From the NCBI GenBank assembly GCA_903863845.1, contig CAIPDP010000058.1, positions 1-39,572 on the forward strand: a stretch of 39,572 bases of DNA, written 5' to 3'. This document shows, piece by piece, positions 23,474 to 33,780 of this stretch. The DNA comes from an uncultured Mucilaginibacter sp. (GTDB lineage Bacteria; Bacteroidota; Bacteroidia; Sphingobacteriales; Sphingobacteriaceae). The notes below the pieces were generated by a model. It ran no database searches, was not told the origin of the DNA, and worked only from the letters and a program-made list of their open reading frames with translations. The position numbers were made by a program, and so were the translations under genes. Within the stretch, counting starts at the first letter, position 1, and every line of letters begins with the position of its first letter.

Positions 23474-23971
23474 TTAGCTTCCGCTACCAGTTAAAACGTT
23501 CTGAGGGCAATTTGCCGAGCCCGGACAAGGATGCGCCTGTTCAACCACGATGTTTTGCGAGCCTGAGCCACTGCTGCCGGTGCCTGAAGTTGCTGCCTGT
23601 GCCGCAAATACCTGCGCCTGTGCGGCCGCTTGTTGTTCTGTAGGCAACTGGTCGAGCCCCTGAGCATTTACGCCAACCAATATAAAATGATCTTCTCCTA
23701 CTGCTCCGGCAACGGTTTTCTTTAAAAAATTAGCGATCGAAAGTATAAATTTTTGCCAGCCATTTAGTTTATGGCTATTAGCATAATAGATTCGAATACC
23801 CTTACTGCCCGGTTGCTGCAACAGTCGGTTTAATATCTCGTTGCCGAAAAACTGGGATATCGATCCAAAAGATTGGCGTTCGCGGTGATTTTTAGTCCAT
23901 TCGGCGGCTACCGAAAGTTCAATTTCAGCTCCTTCTTTCCCGGTGATCGGAGTTCTTGTAGTTGTTGCCAT
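23474..23971 (-). CDS. Unknown 165-residue protein, first gene of the signalling operon
   Basis: I do not recognise the family. Residues 1-100 look globular and soluble (AAEWTKNHRERQ, then SFGSISQFFGNEILNRLLQQ, GIRIYYANSHKLNGWQKF and EDHFILVGVNAQG), followed by a low-complexity Ala/Gln and Gly/Ser stretch and a C-terminal patch with two cysteines (HPCPGSANCPQN). There is no signal peptide or membrane helix. It is 13 bases upstream of the membrane-protein gene and on the same strand as the kinase and regulator genes, so it is probably part of the same signalling unit. Confidence 0.7.
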   Translation of the reverse strand: MATTTRTPITGKEGAEIELSVAAEWTKNHRERQSFGSISQFFGNEILNRLLQQPGSKGIRIYYANSHKLNGWQKFILSIANFLKKTVAGAVGEDHFILVGVNAQGLDQLPTEQQAAAQAQVFAAQAATSGTGSSGSGSQNIVVEQAHPCPGSANCPQNVLTGSGS

Positions 23972-24207
23972 TTTGTTGATGAATGTTTTAGGATTTATAG
24001 ATCTAAAAATAAGACTATTCGCCTAAAAATCAATTCGTCTTGAAATACAAACAGCAATAAAAACCTCCCACAAAACAGAAGCAAGTCTCTGGCTTACAAA
24101 GCTTTTATTGGACATAAGCATGCCCCGGGCCCGGTCAGAATACGTAAATTTACGCAGCAGATTCCGTGCTGTCACGGTATAGCCGCCATCATTGTATGCC
24201 GCCCCGG

Positions 24208-24936
24208 CTACTTTAAATGCAGGTACAACATAGCCGCCAACGCCGCCCCCAATAAAGGTCCGGCGACGGGTATCCAGGCATAGGCCCAGTCACTTGTGCC
24301 CTTGCTTTTGATGGGTAAAAGCGCATGCATGATACGGGGACCAAGATCGCGTGCAGGATTAATGGCATAACCAGTTGTACCTCCCAAGGACAAACCGATC
24401 ACCCAAACCAGGAAGGCAACCGGCAGCGCACCAACGGAGCCCAGGCCTATCGGTGTTTTAGTAGCAACGATCTCGCCTTTGGTGATATAAAAAACTACAA
24501 AAATCAGTACAAAGGCCCCGATGATCTCACTGATGATATTGGAAACGTAATTTCGTAGCGCAGGTCCCGTGCAAAAAACCGCTAAAACTGAACCGGGGTC
24601 GTTAGTGCGCTGAAAATGATTATAATACATGGCCCATACCAGGAAAGCCCCAATAATAGCACCCAGCATTTGTGCCAGAATATAAGCCGGAACATCGGCC
24701 CAGGCAAATTTGCCGGCTAGGGCAAGCCCTAATGTAACTGCCGGGTTAAGGTGGGCGCCACTATAGGGTCCGGCAACGGTAACACCTACAAAAACAGCCA
24801 GGCCCCAGGCGGTAGTGATCACTATCCAACCGGAGTTATTGCCTTTGGTGTCATTTAATAATACATTGGCTACCACGCCATCGCCCAGCAGGATCAATAG
24901 CGCGGTGCCTATCAGTTCGGCTAAAAAAGGGGTCAT
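24208..24936 (-). CDS. glpF: Glycerol uptake facilitator (aquaglyceroporin)
   Basis: This 242-residue MIP-family channel has both pore motifs, Asn64-Pro-Ala (GAHLNPAVTLG) and Asn193-Pro-Ala-Arg-Asp (INPARDLGPR). Asp197 after the second NPAR is the mark of glycerol channels rather than water-only aquaporins. Six membrane helices are evident. It is the last gene of glpD-glpK-glpF, 23 bases after glpK. Confidence 0.95.
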   Translation of the reverse strand: MTPFLAELIGTALLILLGDGVVANVLLNDTKGNNSGWIVITTAWGLAVFVGVTVAGPYSGAHLNPAVTLGLALAGKFAWADVPAYILAQMLGAIIGAFLVWAMYYNHFQRTNDPGSVLAVFCTGPALRNYVSNIISEIIGAFVLIFVVFYITKGEIVATKTPIGLGSVGALPVAFLVWVIGLSLGGTTGYAINPARDLGPRIMHALLPIKSKGTSDWAYAWIPVAGPLLGAALAAMLYLHLK

Positions 24937-24959
24937 TGTGAATCTGTATTTAGATATTT

Positions 24960-26477
24960 TTATTCTGTGATTTGATCATTTTGTTCAAAAGCGCTCCAGC
25001 TTTGAGCAGCGGCAACAGCCCGTTCCCATCCATTAATTCCTTTTTGGATCTTTTCACGATTGCCGGCAGGAATAAACTCTTTTTCGGCTTGCCATAGTTC
25101 TTTGATCTCTTCTTCACTGCTCCAGTATCCTACTGCCAGCCCGGCCAGGTAAGCTGCACCAAGCGCGGTTGTTTCAACCACATTAGGCCGAATTACCTTA
25201 CAGCCCAATAAATTGGCCTGAAACTGCATCAGCAGATTATTGGCCGTAGCACCCCCATCTACCCGCAACTCACTGATCGGCAATCCGGCATCCGCCTCCA
25301 TTGCTTTTAATACATCCATCGTTTGATAGGCGATCGACTGTAAAGCCGCCCGTGCGATATGCCCCGAAGTAGTTCCGCGGGTAATACCAACCAGCGTTCC
25401 CCTGGCTTCCGGATCCCAATAAGGTGCGCCGAGCCCTGCAAAAGCCGGAACAAAATAAACGCCCCCGGTATCTGATACACTCAGTGCTAATTTCTCTACA
25501 TCGGCCGAATTTTTGATCACTCCCAAACCGTCACGCAGCCATTGTACTACGGCACCAGCAATAAAAATGCTGCCTTCAAAGGCATAAAGTGTTTTCCCGG
25601 CACGTTTCCACGCAATTGTTGTCAGCAGGTTATTTTTTGATTCGATAAAATGCTCCCCGATATTCATCAGCATAAAACACCCTGTTCCGTAGGTATTTTT
25701 TACCATACCATTACCAATACACATTTGTCCGAATAGCGCAGCATGCTGGTCGCCTGCAATGCCCGCTATGGGTATTTTTGAAGCGAAGATAGTCGTGGCC
25801 GTTTCACCATATATTTCGCTGCTCTGTTTAACTTCGGGCAACATGTTATTGGGAATGTCAAACAGGTCCAACAACTCCTGATCCCATTCAAGCGTACGAA
25901 TATTGAAAAGCATCGTCCGGCCGGCGTTGGTTACATCGGTTGCATGAACAGCGCCCCTTGTAAACTTCCAAACCAGCCAGCTGTCTACAGTACCAAAAGC
26001 CAATTCCCCTGCTTCGGCCCTGGCCCTTGCGCCCGGCACATTATCGAGTATCCACCTTATTTTGGAGCCCGAGAAATAGGCATCAATCACCAATCCGGTT
26101 TTTGAGCGGATCAGATCGGCACAACCGCCTTGTTTCAATTCATCACAAAAGGCTGCTGTCCTGCGGTCTTGCCATACAATAGCGTTATACACCGGTTCGC
26201 CGGAGATACGATCCCAAACAATCGTGGTTTCGCGCTGGTTAGTGATACCAATAGCTTTTATTTGCGATCCGTTGATACCCATTTTAACCGTAGCTTCGGC
26301 CGCGACACTGGCTTGCGACGACCATATCTCGTTAGGGTCATGCTCCACCCAACCCGGTTGAGGGAATATCTGGGTAAACTCCTTTTGGGCAACCGATCGA
26401 ATCTGCCCCTGATGATCAAAAACAATAGCGCGTGAACTGGTGGTACCCTGGTCGAGCGCCAAAATATACTGTTCCAT
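24960..26477 (-). CDS. glpK: Glycerol kinase
   Basis: GlpK phosphorylates glycerol to sn-glycerol-3-phosphate with ATP and so traps it in the cell. It is 505 residues, the usual length. FGGY-kinase motifs are present: [15 protein letters not shown] at the start, [42 protein letters not shown] and [19 protein letters not shown]. It lies between glpD and glpF on the same strand. Confidence 0.98.
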   Translation of the reverse strand: MEQYILALDQGTTSSRAIVFDHQGQIRSVAQKEFTQIFPQPGWVEHDPNEIWSSQASVAAEATVKMGINGSQIKAIGITNQRETTIVWDRISGEPVYNAIVWQDRRTAAFCDELKQGGCADLIRSKTGLVIDAYFSGSKIRWILDNVPGARARAEAGELAFGTVDSWLVWKFTRGAVHATDVTNAGRTMLFNIRTLEWDQELLDLFDIPNNMLPEVKQSSEIYGETATTIFASKIPIAGIAGDQHAALFGQMCIGNGMVKNTYGTGCFMLMNIGEHFIESKNNLLTTIAWKRAGKTLYAFEGSIFIAGAVVQWLRDGLGVIKNSADVEKLALSVSDTGGVYFVPAFAGLGAPYWDPEARGTLVGITRGTTSGHIARAALQSIAYQTMDVLKAMEADAGLPISELRVDGGATANNLLMQFQANLLGCKVIRPNVVETTALGAAYLAGLAVGYWSSEEEIKELWQAEKEFIPAGNREKIQKGINGWERAVAAAQSWSAFEQNDQITE

Positions 26478-26520
26478 TAATGGTTTAAGAATAATTGGTA
26501 GATAAAGCTACTGATAAAAA

Positions 26521-28095
26521 TCAGGGCTGCAACAAATAATTATTCGCCAATTCAATAAAAAGTGCTACTTGCCGATCCTGCCAATATTCATCTTTTCCTA
26601 ACTCAGCAGCCATCAAGTGGGCAGTGATCGACGAAGCCGCAATAGCTGCACGGGCATCAACAAATAATAGCCTGAGTCGTCGGGCCAGCACATCCTCTAC
26701 CGTTTGTGCCATTTCGTAACGTATGGCCCAGATCACTTCGGCTCGTAGATATGGATAATTGGGATGTAGCTTTTTATTCCAATCGCCTTGTTCTTCTGCC
26801 AGTTGCAAGACTTTTGAACGGTCGCTGCCATAAACATATAAATGATCGTCCCAATCCACCGTGGTCGTTTGGCCATGAACCGGTAAATCACGGGTTCTGC
26901 AGGGCTGCGGATACAGCCCGGCAATTGCTATCGCCTTTGCAATGGTATCCTCAGCCATTTGCCGGTAGGTGGTCCACTTACCCCCTATAACGCTTATCAA
27001 ACCCGAACAGGCAACCAATACCTGGTGACTGCGTGATAACTCTTTGGTTTGCGAAGATCTGTCAGTGGGTGCAGCAAGTGGGCGCAGGCCGGCAAATACG
27101 CTCAACACATCATTGCGGGTAGGTATACGTTCCAGGTAGGCCGATGCTGTTCTTAAAATAAATGCGATCTCAGATTCCAGCGCAACTGGCTCCAGACTAT
27201 GTTCATTCAATGGTGTATCGGTGGTGCCGATGACCAGTTTATCATGCCAGGGTACGGCAAAAAGCACGCGACCATCATCAGTTTTCGGGATCATCAATGC
27301 ATCTGCAGAAGGCATAAATGATCTTTCTAAAACCAGGTGTACCCCCTGGCTGGGTTTTATCAAAGGCTTGCTTTTAGGATTATCAAGCTGCAAAATCTCG
27401 TCAACAAATACCCCTGTGGCATTGATCAGGACTTTAGTTTTTAGCTGCCAGGTTTTACCCGTCGCTATGTCTCTGGCCACTACGCCCGAGACTTTAGATC
27501 CCGATTTCAATAGCCCGGTAACTTTAACATAGTTGAGTACCGTTGCACCTTGTTCGATACTGGTTTGAGCAAGGTTTATGGCCAGCCGGGCATCATCAAA
27601 CTGACCGTCATGATAAACCACCCCACCTTGCAGTGCTTTTGGGTTAATACCCGGTAATCTCTGTATCACTTCTTTCGCGCTGATGCGGCTTGTTTTACCC
27701 AGGCTCAATCGCCCGGCTAACAGATCATATGCTGCAAGGCCAAAACTATAATAAATGATCTCGAACCAACTGTAACAAGGTATTATGAACGATACGTTTT
27801 TTACCAGATGTGATGCATTTTTGAGCAGCAAACCACGCTCGCGTAAAGCTTCACGAACCAGGCTGATATTGCCTTGTGCCAGGTAGCGCACCCCGCCATG
27901 CACCAGTTTGGTGCTGCGGCTTGAAGTCCCTTTGGCAAAATCGGCTTGTTCTAACAGGAGTGTTTTGTAACCACGGGAAGCAGCATCGAGCGCCGTTCCG
28001 AGACCGGTAGCACCTCCGCCTATGATGATGATGTCCCAGATCTTTTCAGAGTCGGAAAGAGATTCAAGCAGTAGATTCCTGTCGATCGTGTTCAT
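26521..28095 (-). CDS. glpD: FAD-dependent glycerol-3-phosphate dehydrogenase
   Basis: GlpD oxidises glycerol-3-phosphate to dihydroxyacetone phosphate and passes electrons to the quinone pool at the membrane. The 524 residues begin with the FAD motif IIIGGGATGLGTALDAASRG, then SSRSTKLVHGGVRYL, and end in the DAO C-terminal domain (NYPYLRAEVIWAIRYEMAQTVEDVLARRLRLLF). It is the first gene of the glycerol operon, with an AT-rich palindrome in its upstream region. Confidence 0.97.
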   Translation of the reverse strand: MNTIDRNLLLESLSDSEKIWDIIIIGGGATGLGTALDAASRGYKTLLLEQADFAKGTSSRSTKLVHGGVRYLAQGNISLVREALRERGLLLKNASHLVKNVSFIIPCYSWFEIIYYSFGLAAYDLLAGRLSLGKTSRISAKEVIQRLPGINPKALQGGVVYHDGQFDDARLAINLAQTSIEQGATVLNYVKVTGLLKSGSKVSGVVARDIATGKTWQLKTKVLINATGVFVDEILQLDNPKSKPLIKPSQGVHLVLERSFMPSADALMIPKTDDGRVLFAVPWHDKLVIGTTDTPLNEHSLEPVALESEIAFILRTASAYLERIPTRNDVLSVFAGLRPLAAPTDRSSQTKELSRSHQVLVACSGLISVIGGKWTTYRQMAEDTIAKAIAIAGLYPQPCRTRDLPVHGQTTTVDWDDHLYVYGSDRSKVLQLAEEQGDWNKKLHPNYPYLRAEVIWAIRYEMAQTVEDVLARRLRLLFVDARAAIAASSITAHLMAAELGKDEYWQDRQVALFIELANNYLLQP

Positions 28096-28151
28096 TGGTA
28101 AACCTAAACAACGAATTTACCTCATCATCTGATATGAGATATTCATTATTC

Positions 28152-28168
28152 GATAATATATTATTATC
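28152..28168. promoter_or_regulatory. Palindrome upstream of glpD, possible operator
   Basis: GATAATA-TAT-TATTATC, a perfect 7 bp dyad with a three-base centre, about 57 bases before the glpD ATG and 18 bases downstream of the asmA-like stop. It could bind a regulator of the glycerol operon; no regulator gene is adjacent. Confidence 0.35.
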
Positions 28169-28185
28169 AAATTCTTACCCCGGGT

Positions 28186-31100
28186 TTATCGGGCCGTTGT
28201 ATCCGCTTCCTCTTTCAGCTCGTCTTCTTTCTTACCGCTTCCGAGGTGAATTTTGGGGTTGGTTTGTGTTCCGGTAATCGTCATAGGTATACCAAATATG
28301 CCTAAAGGTGGTAGCCCCAGTCTGAATTTAAGATTTAAATCGCCGTTAAAGCTTACCTGTCCTTCAAACCTTGGTCTGAAACCTGCTATCCGCATTTTGG
28401 TGCGGGCAATGGTAATGATATTATTTGCTATCGTAGTTTTGATATCCACTTTCGACACATCATTAGGTTTACCAAGGCTATCTTTACCGGTTTCTTTGGC
28501 AACAGAACCGAATAATTTAAACCCTTTAAGCTTCACTTTTTTGATCGACAAAGTGCCCCCACCCTTTAATGATGGATATACCGGGTGCATGTTCTTATCT
28601 AACTTGCCGCTCAGCTGGTAATCGAGTGAAACAATACCTTGTGCACTTTTTGCCGATGTAGCCATATCGCGGAACAATTTGATCTGGTTATAAGCCTTTT
28701 GGATATCAAAATCTTTTGCGCTTAGATGGTAATCGAAATAGGCATGCTGGGGATTAAGGCTGCCATAAGTAGCGTCCATCACTACAGGTGCATCAACAAG
28801 GGTAAAACCTGCCTGTTTCAAAACAATCTGGCCATTATTGATCGTCATTTGCCCCTTGATATCATTGATGTTAAGTCCCTGGTATTTCACTTGCTTTACG
28901 TCTGCTGTAAAAGTAAGATTGAGGTTATTCGGCACGATCACAACACCAGTAGCTGCTGCTGCTTTTGCGGGTTGAACAGCCACAGGCGTAGTTGAAGGTG
29001 CCGGACCATCAGCAAATGCCATAAAATCATCCGCAATGACGGAGTTACTTTTCAGGTTAAAAGTCCCGGTCAGCAACGCATTAGGCTTCATCGCATAATC
29101 GATCACATTGGATAGCGCGCCATCCAGCACGATCACCGAATTACCATAATTTGCGGTGAAGGCATCAAATTTCATTTTATCCTGATTGAAGCTGAACACA
29201 CCTGTTTTTATCACGAAAGGTTTCGGGAACAAGTCTGAGGTTAATGCCAGGTCCTTCACTTTCATCGACCCGCTATTAAACAGCTGGTCGTAACGGCCCG
29301 ATGTGGCATCGCTTTGTTTGCCTTTCAACGTAAAATTTGTGCTAACCAGGCCGGTAACGCCATAGCCTTTAATGGCAAATACTTTGTAAATCTTGCCGAT
29401 ATCCAGTGTGCCCTGCGATTTGATATTGTATTGCAGATCGCTAAAGTTTTTCAGGTCAGCCCTCACCATAAACGGTTGTCCTTCAAAAGTGAGTGATACC
29501 GGTTTGATATTTACGTGCAAGCCCTTTAATGAGCCGTTATTGTCTGTAATATTGGCACTTACCTGCAGGTTTTGAATAGGATCAGGGTAATATTTGGTCT
29601 TCACATAACCATTTTGCAGGTTAATTTCGGCTTTAACAACCGGGTAAATTTTGCTTTTCGGAATGTATTTCCCTTTGGTTTGCAGATCGAAGCTTAGTTT
29701 TCCCTTCAGTTCCGTTCCCTGAACAGGATAGATCTTCTTCATATCTTCCAGGTTGAATCTGGCCTGTAAGGCGCCATCCAGACCCGAGGTATTGTTCATT
29801 TTAAAATAACCCTTCAGGTAATTGTCAAGCGCAATAACATTAAGGTTGACCAGCGAGAGCGTGAAGTTTTTCACGTTATTATCCGGCGAAGAGGCGTCCA
29901 GATCGAACCGGATATCTTTTACTGCCTCAGGTACATTACTGTATTTGATATAGCCATCACGGAAAGACGATTTAAGCGTAAACTTAGGTATACTGGTGAT
30001 AATCGTATCGATATGCCTTAAGCCGCGCTTTTGTATAGCTGTTGCATATTGGCCCTGAGCCAGCAAGTGCAGCGAATAACGCCCCTTCAGATCCACCGCT
30101 TTGATGCCAAAGGCCCGGTTCCATTTTTCAAGATCGACCTCGGTATTTACGCGTGCGAAAATTTTAGGCGACTTGATGCCATCAACAGAAAATTTAGAAT
30201 TGAAATAGTCTTTATCGATCCTGAAATGCAGCGAATCTATATGCAATGAAAGACTATCAGGATTAAAATTGGGCACCCGCATGTGCATATCCAGATAAAG
30301 GTCGCGAACAGGCGATGGCGTTTTTTCATTGGATATAAAGCCATTGCGTGCCTGCATACTGAAGGTAAAATCGGGCATCTTATTTTTTGAGGCGATATAT
30401 TGGCCGGTTAATCCTACCTGGATCACGCCGGTACCGTTGACCTCGGTATTTTTCACCCATTTGCTATATTCCGGAGGTAATGCCGTAAAGATGTCGCTTA
30501 AGTCACTTTGGTGCGATGTGAATTGGAAATCCATATCATAACCATCCTTCAAAAAGCCAAAACGACCTGTAAATGCTACGGGCAGCTGGTTGATCAACAG
30601 GTTATTTTTTCGGAATTCGAAAGCAAGCGATTTGGTATTGATGCTGGTGACCAGATCTGCACTAACATGCTTTTTTACCACGTAATTCTGCTTGTTATAG
30701 GTAAAGTCAACCCAACCTATCTCTGTATGCGATTGCAGGTCGAATACGTTTTTGGTAAAGTCTCCACTGCCCTTATAATCAAAATCATTCGCTTCTATTT
30801 GCATCGGGATCGAGGCATCGTCGTAAACCAGGTGGCTTTTTTCGATAATGATCTGTTCGATACCCAGGGATGCGGTGGTTGTATCTGTCTTAGCATTCGG
30901 GTTAGGCGGCTGCGCTTTGTAAACATTATAATTGGCATGACCGGTACTATCTACTTCAATATTGACAAAGGCGTTGCTAAGGTATATTTTACTGATATTG
31001 ATCTTGGACCGAAGCAGGGAAGTAATGTCAACCGCAAAGGAAATGTCTTTGGCGGCCACAAGGGTATCCTGCTCAAAGGGCGCTGTGCCTTTTAGCGAGA

Positions 31101-31329
31101 AATCTTCAAGTGTGAGTGTCAGTTCCGGAAAACGTTTGAAGAATGAGAGACTGGTGCCCGAAAAATTAACATGGCCATTAATATTCTGATTCATCAGCTG
31201 TCTGATCTTTTGGGTGATCGTTTTGGGGAAAAGTACCGGAAGCAGGAACATGATCAGCAGTATTGAACCAATAGTTATCCCGGTTATTCTCAGCGTTTTA
31301 AACAGTATTTTCTTGATGTTGAACTTCAT
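28186..31329 (-). CDS. AsmA-family envelope protein
   Basis: The protein has 1047 residues, one N-terminal membrane anchor (LRITGITIGSILLIMFLLPVLF) and a very long beta-rich body. The N-terminal AsmA pattern (HVNFSGTSLSFFKRFPELTLTLEDFSL) and the AsmA C-terminal region (TFTADVKQVKYQGLNINDIKG and GGGTLSIKKVKLKGFKLF near residues 800-930) are clear. Family members form long hydrophobic grooves and are linked to lipid movement between the two membranes. The C-terminal tail is acidic (GSGKKEDELKEEADTT). It is on the same strand as glpD, but 90 bases with a dyad separate them. Confidence 0.9.
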   Translation of the reverse strand: MKFNIKKILFKTLRITGITIGSILLIMFLLPVLFPKTITQKIRQLMNQNINGHVNFSGTSLSFFKRFPELTLTLEDFSLKGTAPFEQDTLVAAKDISFAVDITSLLRSKINISKIYLSNAFVNIEVDSTGHANYNVYKAQPPNPNAKTDTTTASLGIEQIIIEKSHLVYDDASIPMQIEANDFDYKGSGDFTKNVFDLQSHTEIGWVDFTYNKQNYVVKKHVSADLVTSINTKSLAFEFRKNNLLINQLPVAFTGRFGFLKDGYDMDFQFTSHQSDLSDIFTALPPEYSKWVKNTEVNGTGVIQVGLTGQYIASKNKMPDFTFSMQARNGFISNEKTPSPVRDLYLDMHMRVPNFNPDSLSLHIDSLHFRIDKDYFNSKFSVDGIKSPKIFARVNTEVDLEKWNRAFGIKAVDLKGRYSLHLLAQGQYATAIQKRGLRHIDTIITSIPKFTLKSSFRDGYIKYSNVPEAVKDIRFDLDASSPDNNVKNFTLSLVNLNVIALDNYLKGYFKMNNTSGLDGALQARFNLEDMKKIYPVQGTELKGKLSFDLQTKGKYIPKSKIYPVVKAEINLQNGYVKTKYYPDPIQNLQVSANITDNNGSLKGLHVNIKPVSLTFEGQPFMVRADLKNFSDLQYNIKSQGTLDIGKIYKVFAIKGYGVTGLVSTNFTLKGKQSDATSGRYDQLFNSGSMKVKDLALTSDLFPKPFVIKTGVFSFNQDKMKFDAFTANYGNSVIVLDGALSNVIDYAMKPNALLTGTFNLKSNSVIADDFMAFADGPAPSTTPVAVQPAKAAAATGVVIVPNNLNLTFTADVKQVKYQGLNINDIKGQMTINNGQIVLKQAGFTLVDAPVVMDATYGSLNPQHAYFDYHLSAKDFDIQKAYNQIKLFRDMATSAKSAQGIVSLDYQLSGKLDKNMHPVYPSLKGGGTLSIKKVKLKGFKLFGSVAKETGKDSLGKPNDVSKVDIKTTIANNIITIARTKMRIAGFRPRFEGQVSFNGDLNLKFRLGLPPLGIFGIPMTITGTQTNPKIHLGSGKKEDELKEEADTTAR

Positions 31330-31492
31330 AAATAATGGCCTCGGTACGACACTTTGAAGATAAAAATAAATGAGGAGGTATAAACCAGATATTTTGAACT
31401 TGTTTTAATTGGAAAAAGCTGTTCAAAATGTTTATTAAAAAACCCGGCGCTATTGCCTGACACACCAATCTGAGTTTGAGGTCTGGTTAAAT

Positions 31493-32329
31493 TTAAAACA
31501 GACTGTACTGTACAGGAACATTTTCAGGATTCTTAGCAATAGGCTTATTTCCGCTTTGTTTCGAACCATCTACGTAATAAACCGCGCTTTCCTGATAACG
31601 CGAGGCTACAATGATCTCGGTACCATCGGCATGTTGGTTAAATAGCTCCTGAACCAATTCAGGTTTGTTGTTGTCGCGGGATAAATGCGAAAGCAATAAA
31701 TGACTCATATAGGGCGGCCTGTGGCTGAGGAATAGTTCGAGGGCCTGCTTGTTAGATAGGTGACCAAGCCCCCCACTGATACGCCTTTTTAACTGAATAG
31801 GATACCGGCCATTTTCTAACATCCATTCATCATAATTAGCTTCCAGGAATGCAGCGTGGCATTGGGCAAAATGACTTTTCAGGTGATCACAGGCTATGCC
31901 GATATCTGTAAAAACACCGACAGTTATATCATTATAGCTAACCACAAAACTATGGGCATGTGCCGCATCATGGAATTTAGGAAAAGCGGTAACGGAAAGT
32001 TTACCTATTCCGACTGCCTCGTATGCTTTGAAAGTATTAACAAGGTCATGCTCCAATTCCAACCGGCTATTAGTCAGGGTCGCAGGGGTGATGTATACCG
32101 GCAATTGGTATTTCCTTGACAAAACAGCCACTCCGTCGATATGGTCGGAATGCTCATGAGATATAAAAATTGCCTTCACTTTTTGCATCGAAAGGCCAAG
32201 CCTTTTCATGCGCTTTTCGGTCTCGCGGCATGAAATTCCGGCATCAACCAGTATGGCCTCGCTTTGATTGCCAACGTAATAACAGTTGCCATTACTGCCC
32301 GAATTGATGGATACGATATAGAGCGACAT
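31493..32329 (-). CDS. MBL-fold metallo-hydrolase, YycJ/WalJ-like
   Basis: The 278-residue soluble protein has the metallo-beta-lactamase signature His58-x-His60-x-Asp62-His63 (ISHEHSDHIDG), a further histidine in FPKFHDAAHAHSF and the late SHLSRDNNKPELVQ motif. The N-terminus SLYIVSINSGSNGNCYYV is that of YycJ/WalJ exonuclease-like proteins, linked to DNA metabolism and cell-wall control in Firmicutes. Specific function here is not known. It appears to be a single gene. Confidence 0.88.
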   Translation of the reverse strand: MSLYIVSINSGSNGNCYYVGNQSEAILVDAGISCRETEKRMKRLGLSMQKVKAIFISHEHSDHIDGVAVLSRKYQLPVYITPATLTNSRLELEHDLVNTFKAYEAVGIGKLSVTAFPKFHDAAHAHSFVVSYNDITVGVFTDIGIACDHLKSHFAQCHAAFLEANYDEWMLENGRYPIQLKRRISGGLGHLSNKQALELFLSHRPPYMSHLLLSHLSRDNNKPELVQELFNQHADGTEIIVASRYQESAVYYVDGSKQSGNKPIAKNPENVPVQYSLF

Positions 32330-32599
32330 AGAACTTGCAAATTAACCGTTTTTAAGGGCATTATCCTAAAAATATCCGACGAACAGCCCTGAGCAATCCA
32401 CTAAATCCGATTTTTTAGCTACAAACCCGGTATTTGGTTGAATTAAAAGCCTTTACATCCTTCCATCCTCTGAAAAAAGGCATTCGTCTATACCCTCATG
32501 CCCCTTGTCTAATTCATTTTAGAGGTCGAAAAACTTGTTGTTGTTTTGGTCATTGAATTAACAGAACAAATTAGGTTTTACAATAAAAATTAAAAGAAA

Positions 32600-32968
32600 A
32601 TGAAAAAGATCATCATCATCGCATCACTGGTATTCGGCTTAGGTACCAGCGTATTTGCAGCTGCTCCGGTTAAACCCGTTTCAACTTCAACCGATCAGCC
32701 AGTTAGTTTCGGTACTTTGTCCGACCAGCTGGGCTTTGCTGTAAAAGTTGACGCTGAAAAATCAGTCGTTATTATTTACGACAAAGACCATAACGTTATT
32801 TTCAAGGATAATCTTTCTAAAGGTTTACCTACCGAAAAAGGTTACGTGATCAACCGCCTCGACTACGGCGATTATACCGTAGAAGTTAAAACAGAAACCG
32901 CCGACGTGGTAAAACAAATGCATGTTTATGACGACGGCAGCCATAAAGATTATTTCTTTATGCAATAA
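32600..32968 (+). CDS. Small secreted protein of unknown function
   Basis: The 122 residues begin with a clear signal peptide (MKKIIIIASLVFGLGTSVFAA), and the mature part is a beta-rich domain of about 100 residues (DAEKSVVIIYDKDHNVIFKDN, then YVINRLDYGDYTVEVKTETADVVKQ). The pattern is like small Ig-like or DUF3244-type periplasmic proteins of Bacteroidota. It is alone between its own A-rich leader and a terminator. I do not recognise a named family. Confidence 0.75.
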   Translation: MKKIIIIASLVFGLGTSVFAAAPVKPVSTSTDQPVSFGTLSDQLGFAVKVDAEKSVVIIYDKDHNVIFKDNLSKGLPTEKGYVINRLDYGDYTVEVKTETADVVKQMHVYDDGSHKDYFFMQ

Positions 32969-33006
32969 TATACTCCATTATTGAGATTGATGGGTTTAGT
33001 TGATGA

Positions 33007-33036
33007 AGCATCGCCTGGTTGGGGCGGTGCTTTTTT
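33007..33036 (+). terminator. Rho-independent terminator of the small secreted protein gene
   Basis: Stem AGCATCGCC/GGCGGTGCT (33007-33015 and 33023-33031; one T-G pair), followed by six T. Confidence 0.88.
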
Positions 33037-33039
33037 ATT

Positions 33040-33071
33040 TTGCAAAAAACCGAGCCTGCTTTCTATCTTTA
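33040..33071 (+). promoter_or_regulatory. Putative promoter of yceH, possibly giving a leaderless transcript
   Basis: TTG at 33040-33042, 21 bases, then TATCTTTA at 33064-33071. The ATG is at 33076, so transcription would start at or near the start codon. Confidence 0.4.
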
Positions 33072-33075
33072 GCGC

Positions 33076-33726
33076 ATGGATACAACACCGATTTTACCAC
33101 AACTTGAGGATACCGAACTGCGCGTACTTGGCGCAATGATGGAAAAAAGCCGTACTACACCCGATTATTATCCCATGACCGTCAACAGCCTGGTAGCCGC
33201 CTGTAACCAAAAAACTTCGCGCAAACCGGTTGTTAATTATGATGATGCCACGGTCATTGAAACCCTGAACACCCTGAAGCGCCGCGGATTGATCTCAACC
33301 GCTACCGGCGGAACTGATCGTGTAATCAAATACAAACATAACTTTGCCATTGTATATCCGGTTATACCTGCTGAGATCGCTATCATTTGCCTGCTTATCC
33401 TGCGTGGTCCGCAAACGCCCGGTGAACTCAATACTAATTCGGGACGCTTGTATGAATTTGAATCGATAGAAGAAGTACAGGAGATACTGGATAAATTATC
33501 ATCGGGTGATAACCCATTCATCAAACAGCTGCTTCGCCGCCCGGGGCAAAAGGAGGTTCGTTATGTGCATCTGCTGGGTGGAAGCACCGACTGGAGCGAC
33601 GAAAGTTTTGCAGCTGAAGCTTCGTTTACTACTTCCGGAAATCTTGAAGCCCGCCTTGCCAAAGTTGAAACTGAGCTCGCTGTGTTAAAAGAAGCTTTTG
33701 ATAAATTGATGAAGGAGTTGAGTTGA
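33076..33726 (+). CDS. YceH/DUF480 family protein
   Basis: The 216-residue protein fits the UPF0502 (YceH) family: ELRVLGAMMEKSRTTPDYYPMTVNSLV, ACNQKTSRKPV, AEIAIICLLILRGPQTPGEL and RRPGQKEVRYVHLLGG. It is built of two winged-helix units and ends with a short coiled coil (ARLAKVETELAVLKEAF). Its cellular role is poorly defined. AlkB follows 54 bases later on the same strand. Confidence 0.9.
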   Translation: MDTTPILPQLEDTELRVLGAMMEKSRTTPDYYPMTVNSLVAACNQKTSRKPVVNYDDATVIETLNTLKRRGLISTATGGTDRVIKYKHNFAIVYPVIPAEIAIICLLILRGPQTPGELNTNSGRLYEFESIEEVQEILDKLSSGDNPFIKQLLRRPGQKEVRYVHLLGGSTDWSDESFAAEASFTTSGNLEARLAKVETELAVLKEAFDKLMKELS

Positions 33727-33780
33727 TTTTAAGTCCAAAGTCTTTGGTCCAGAGTCTTTAGTCTATTAAATGGTGCCAGA

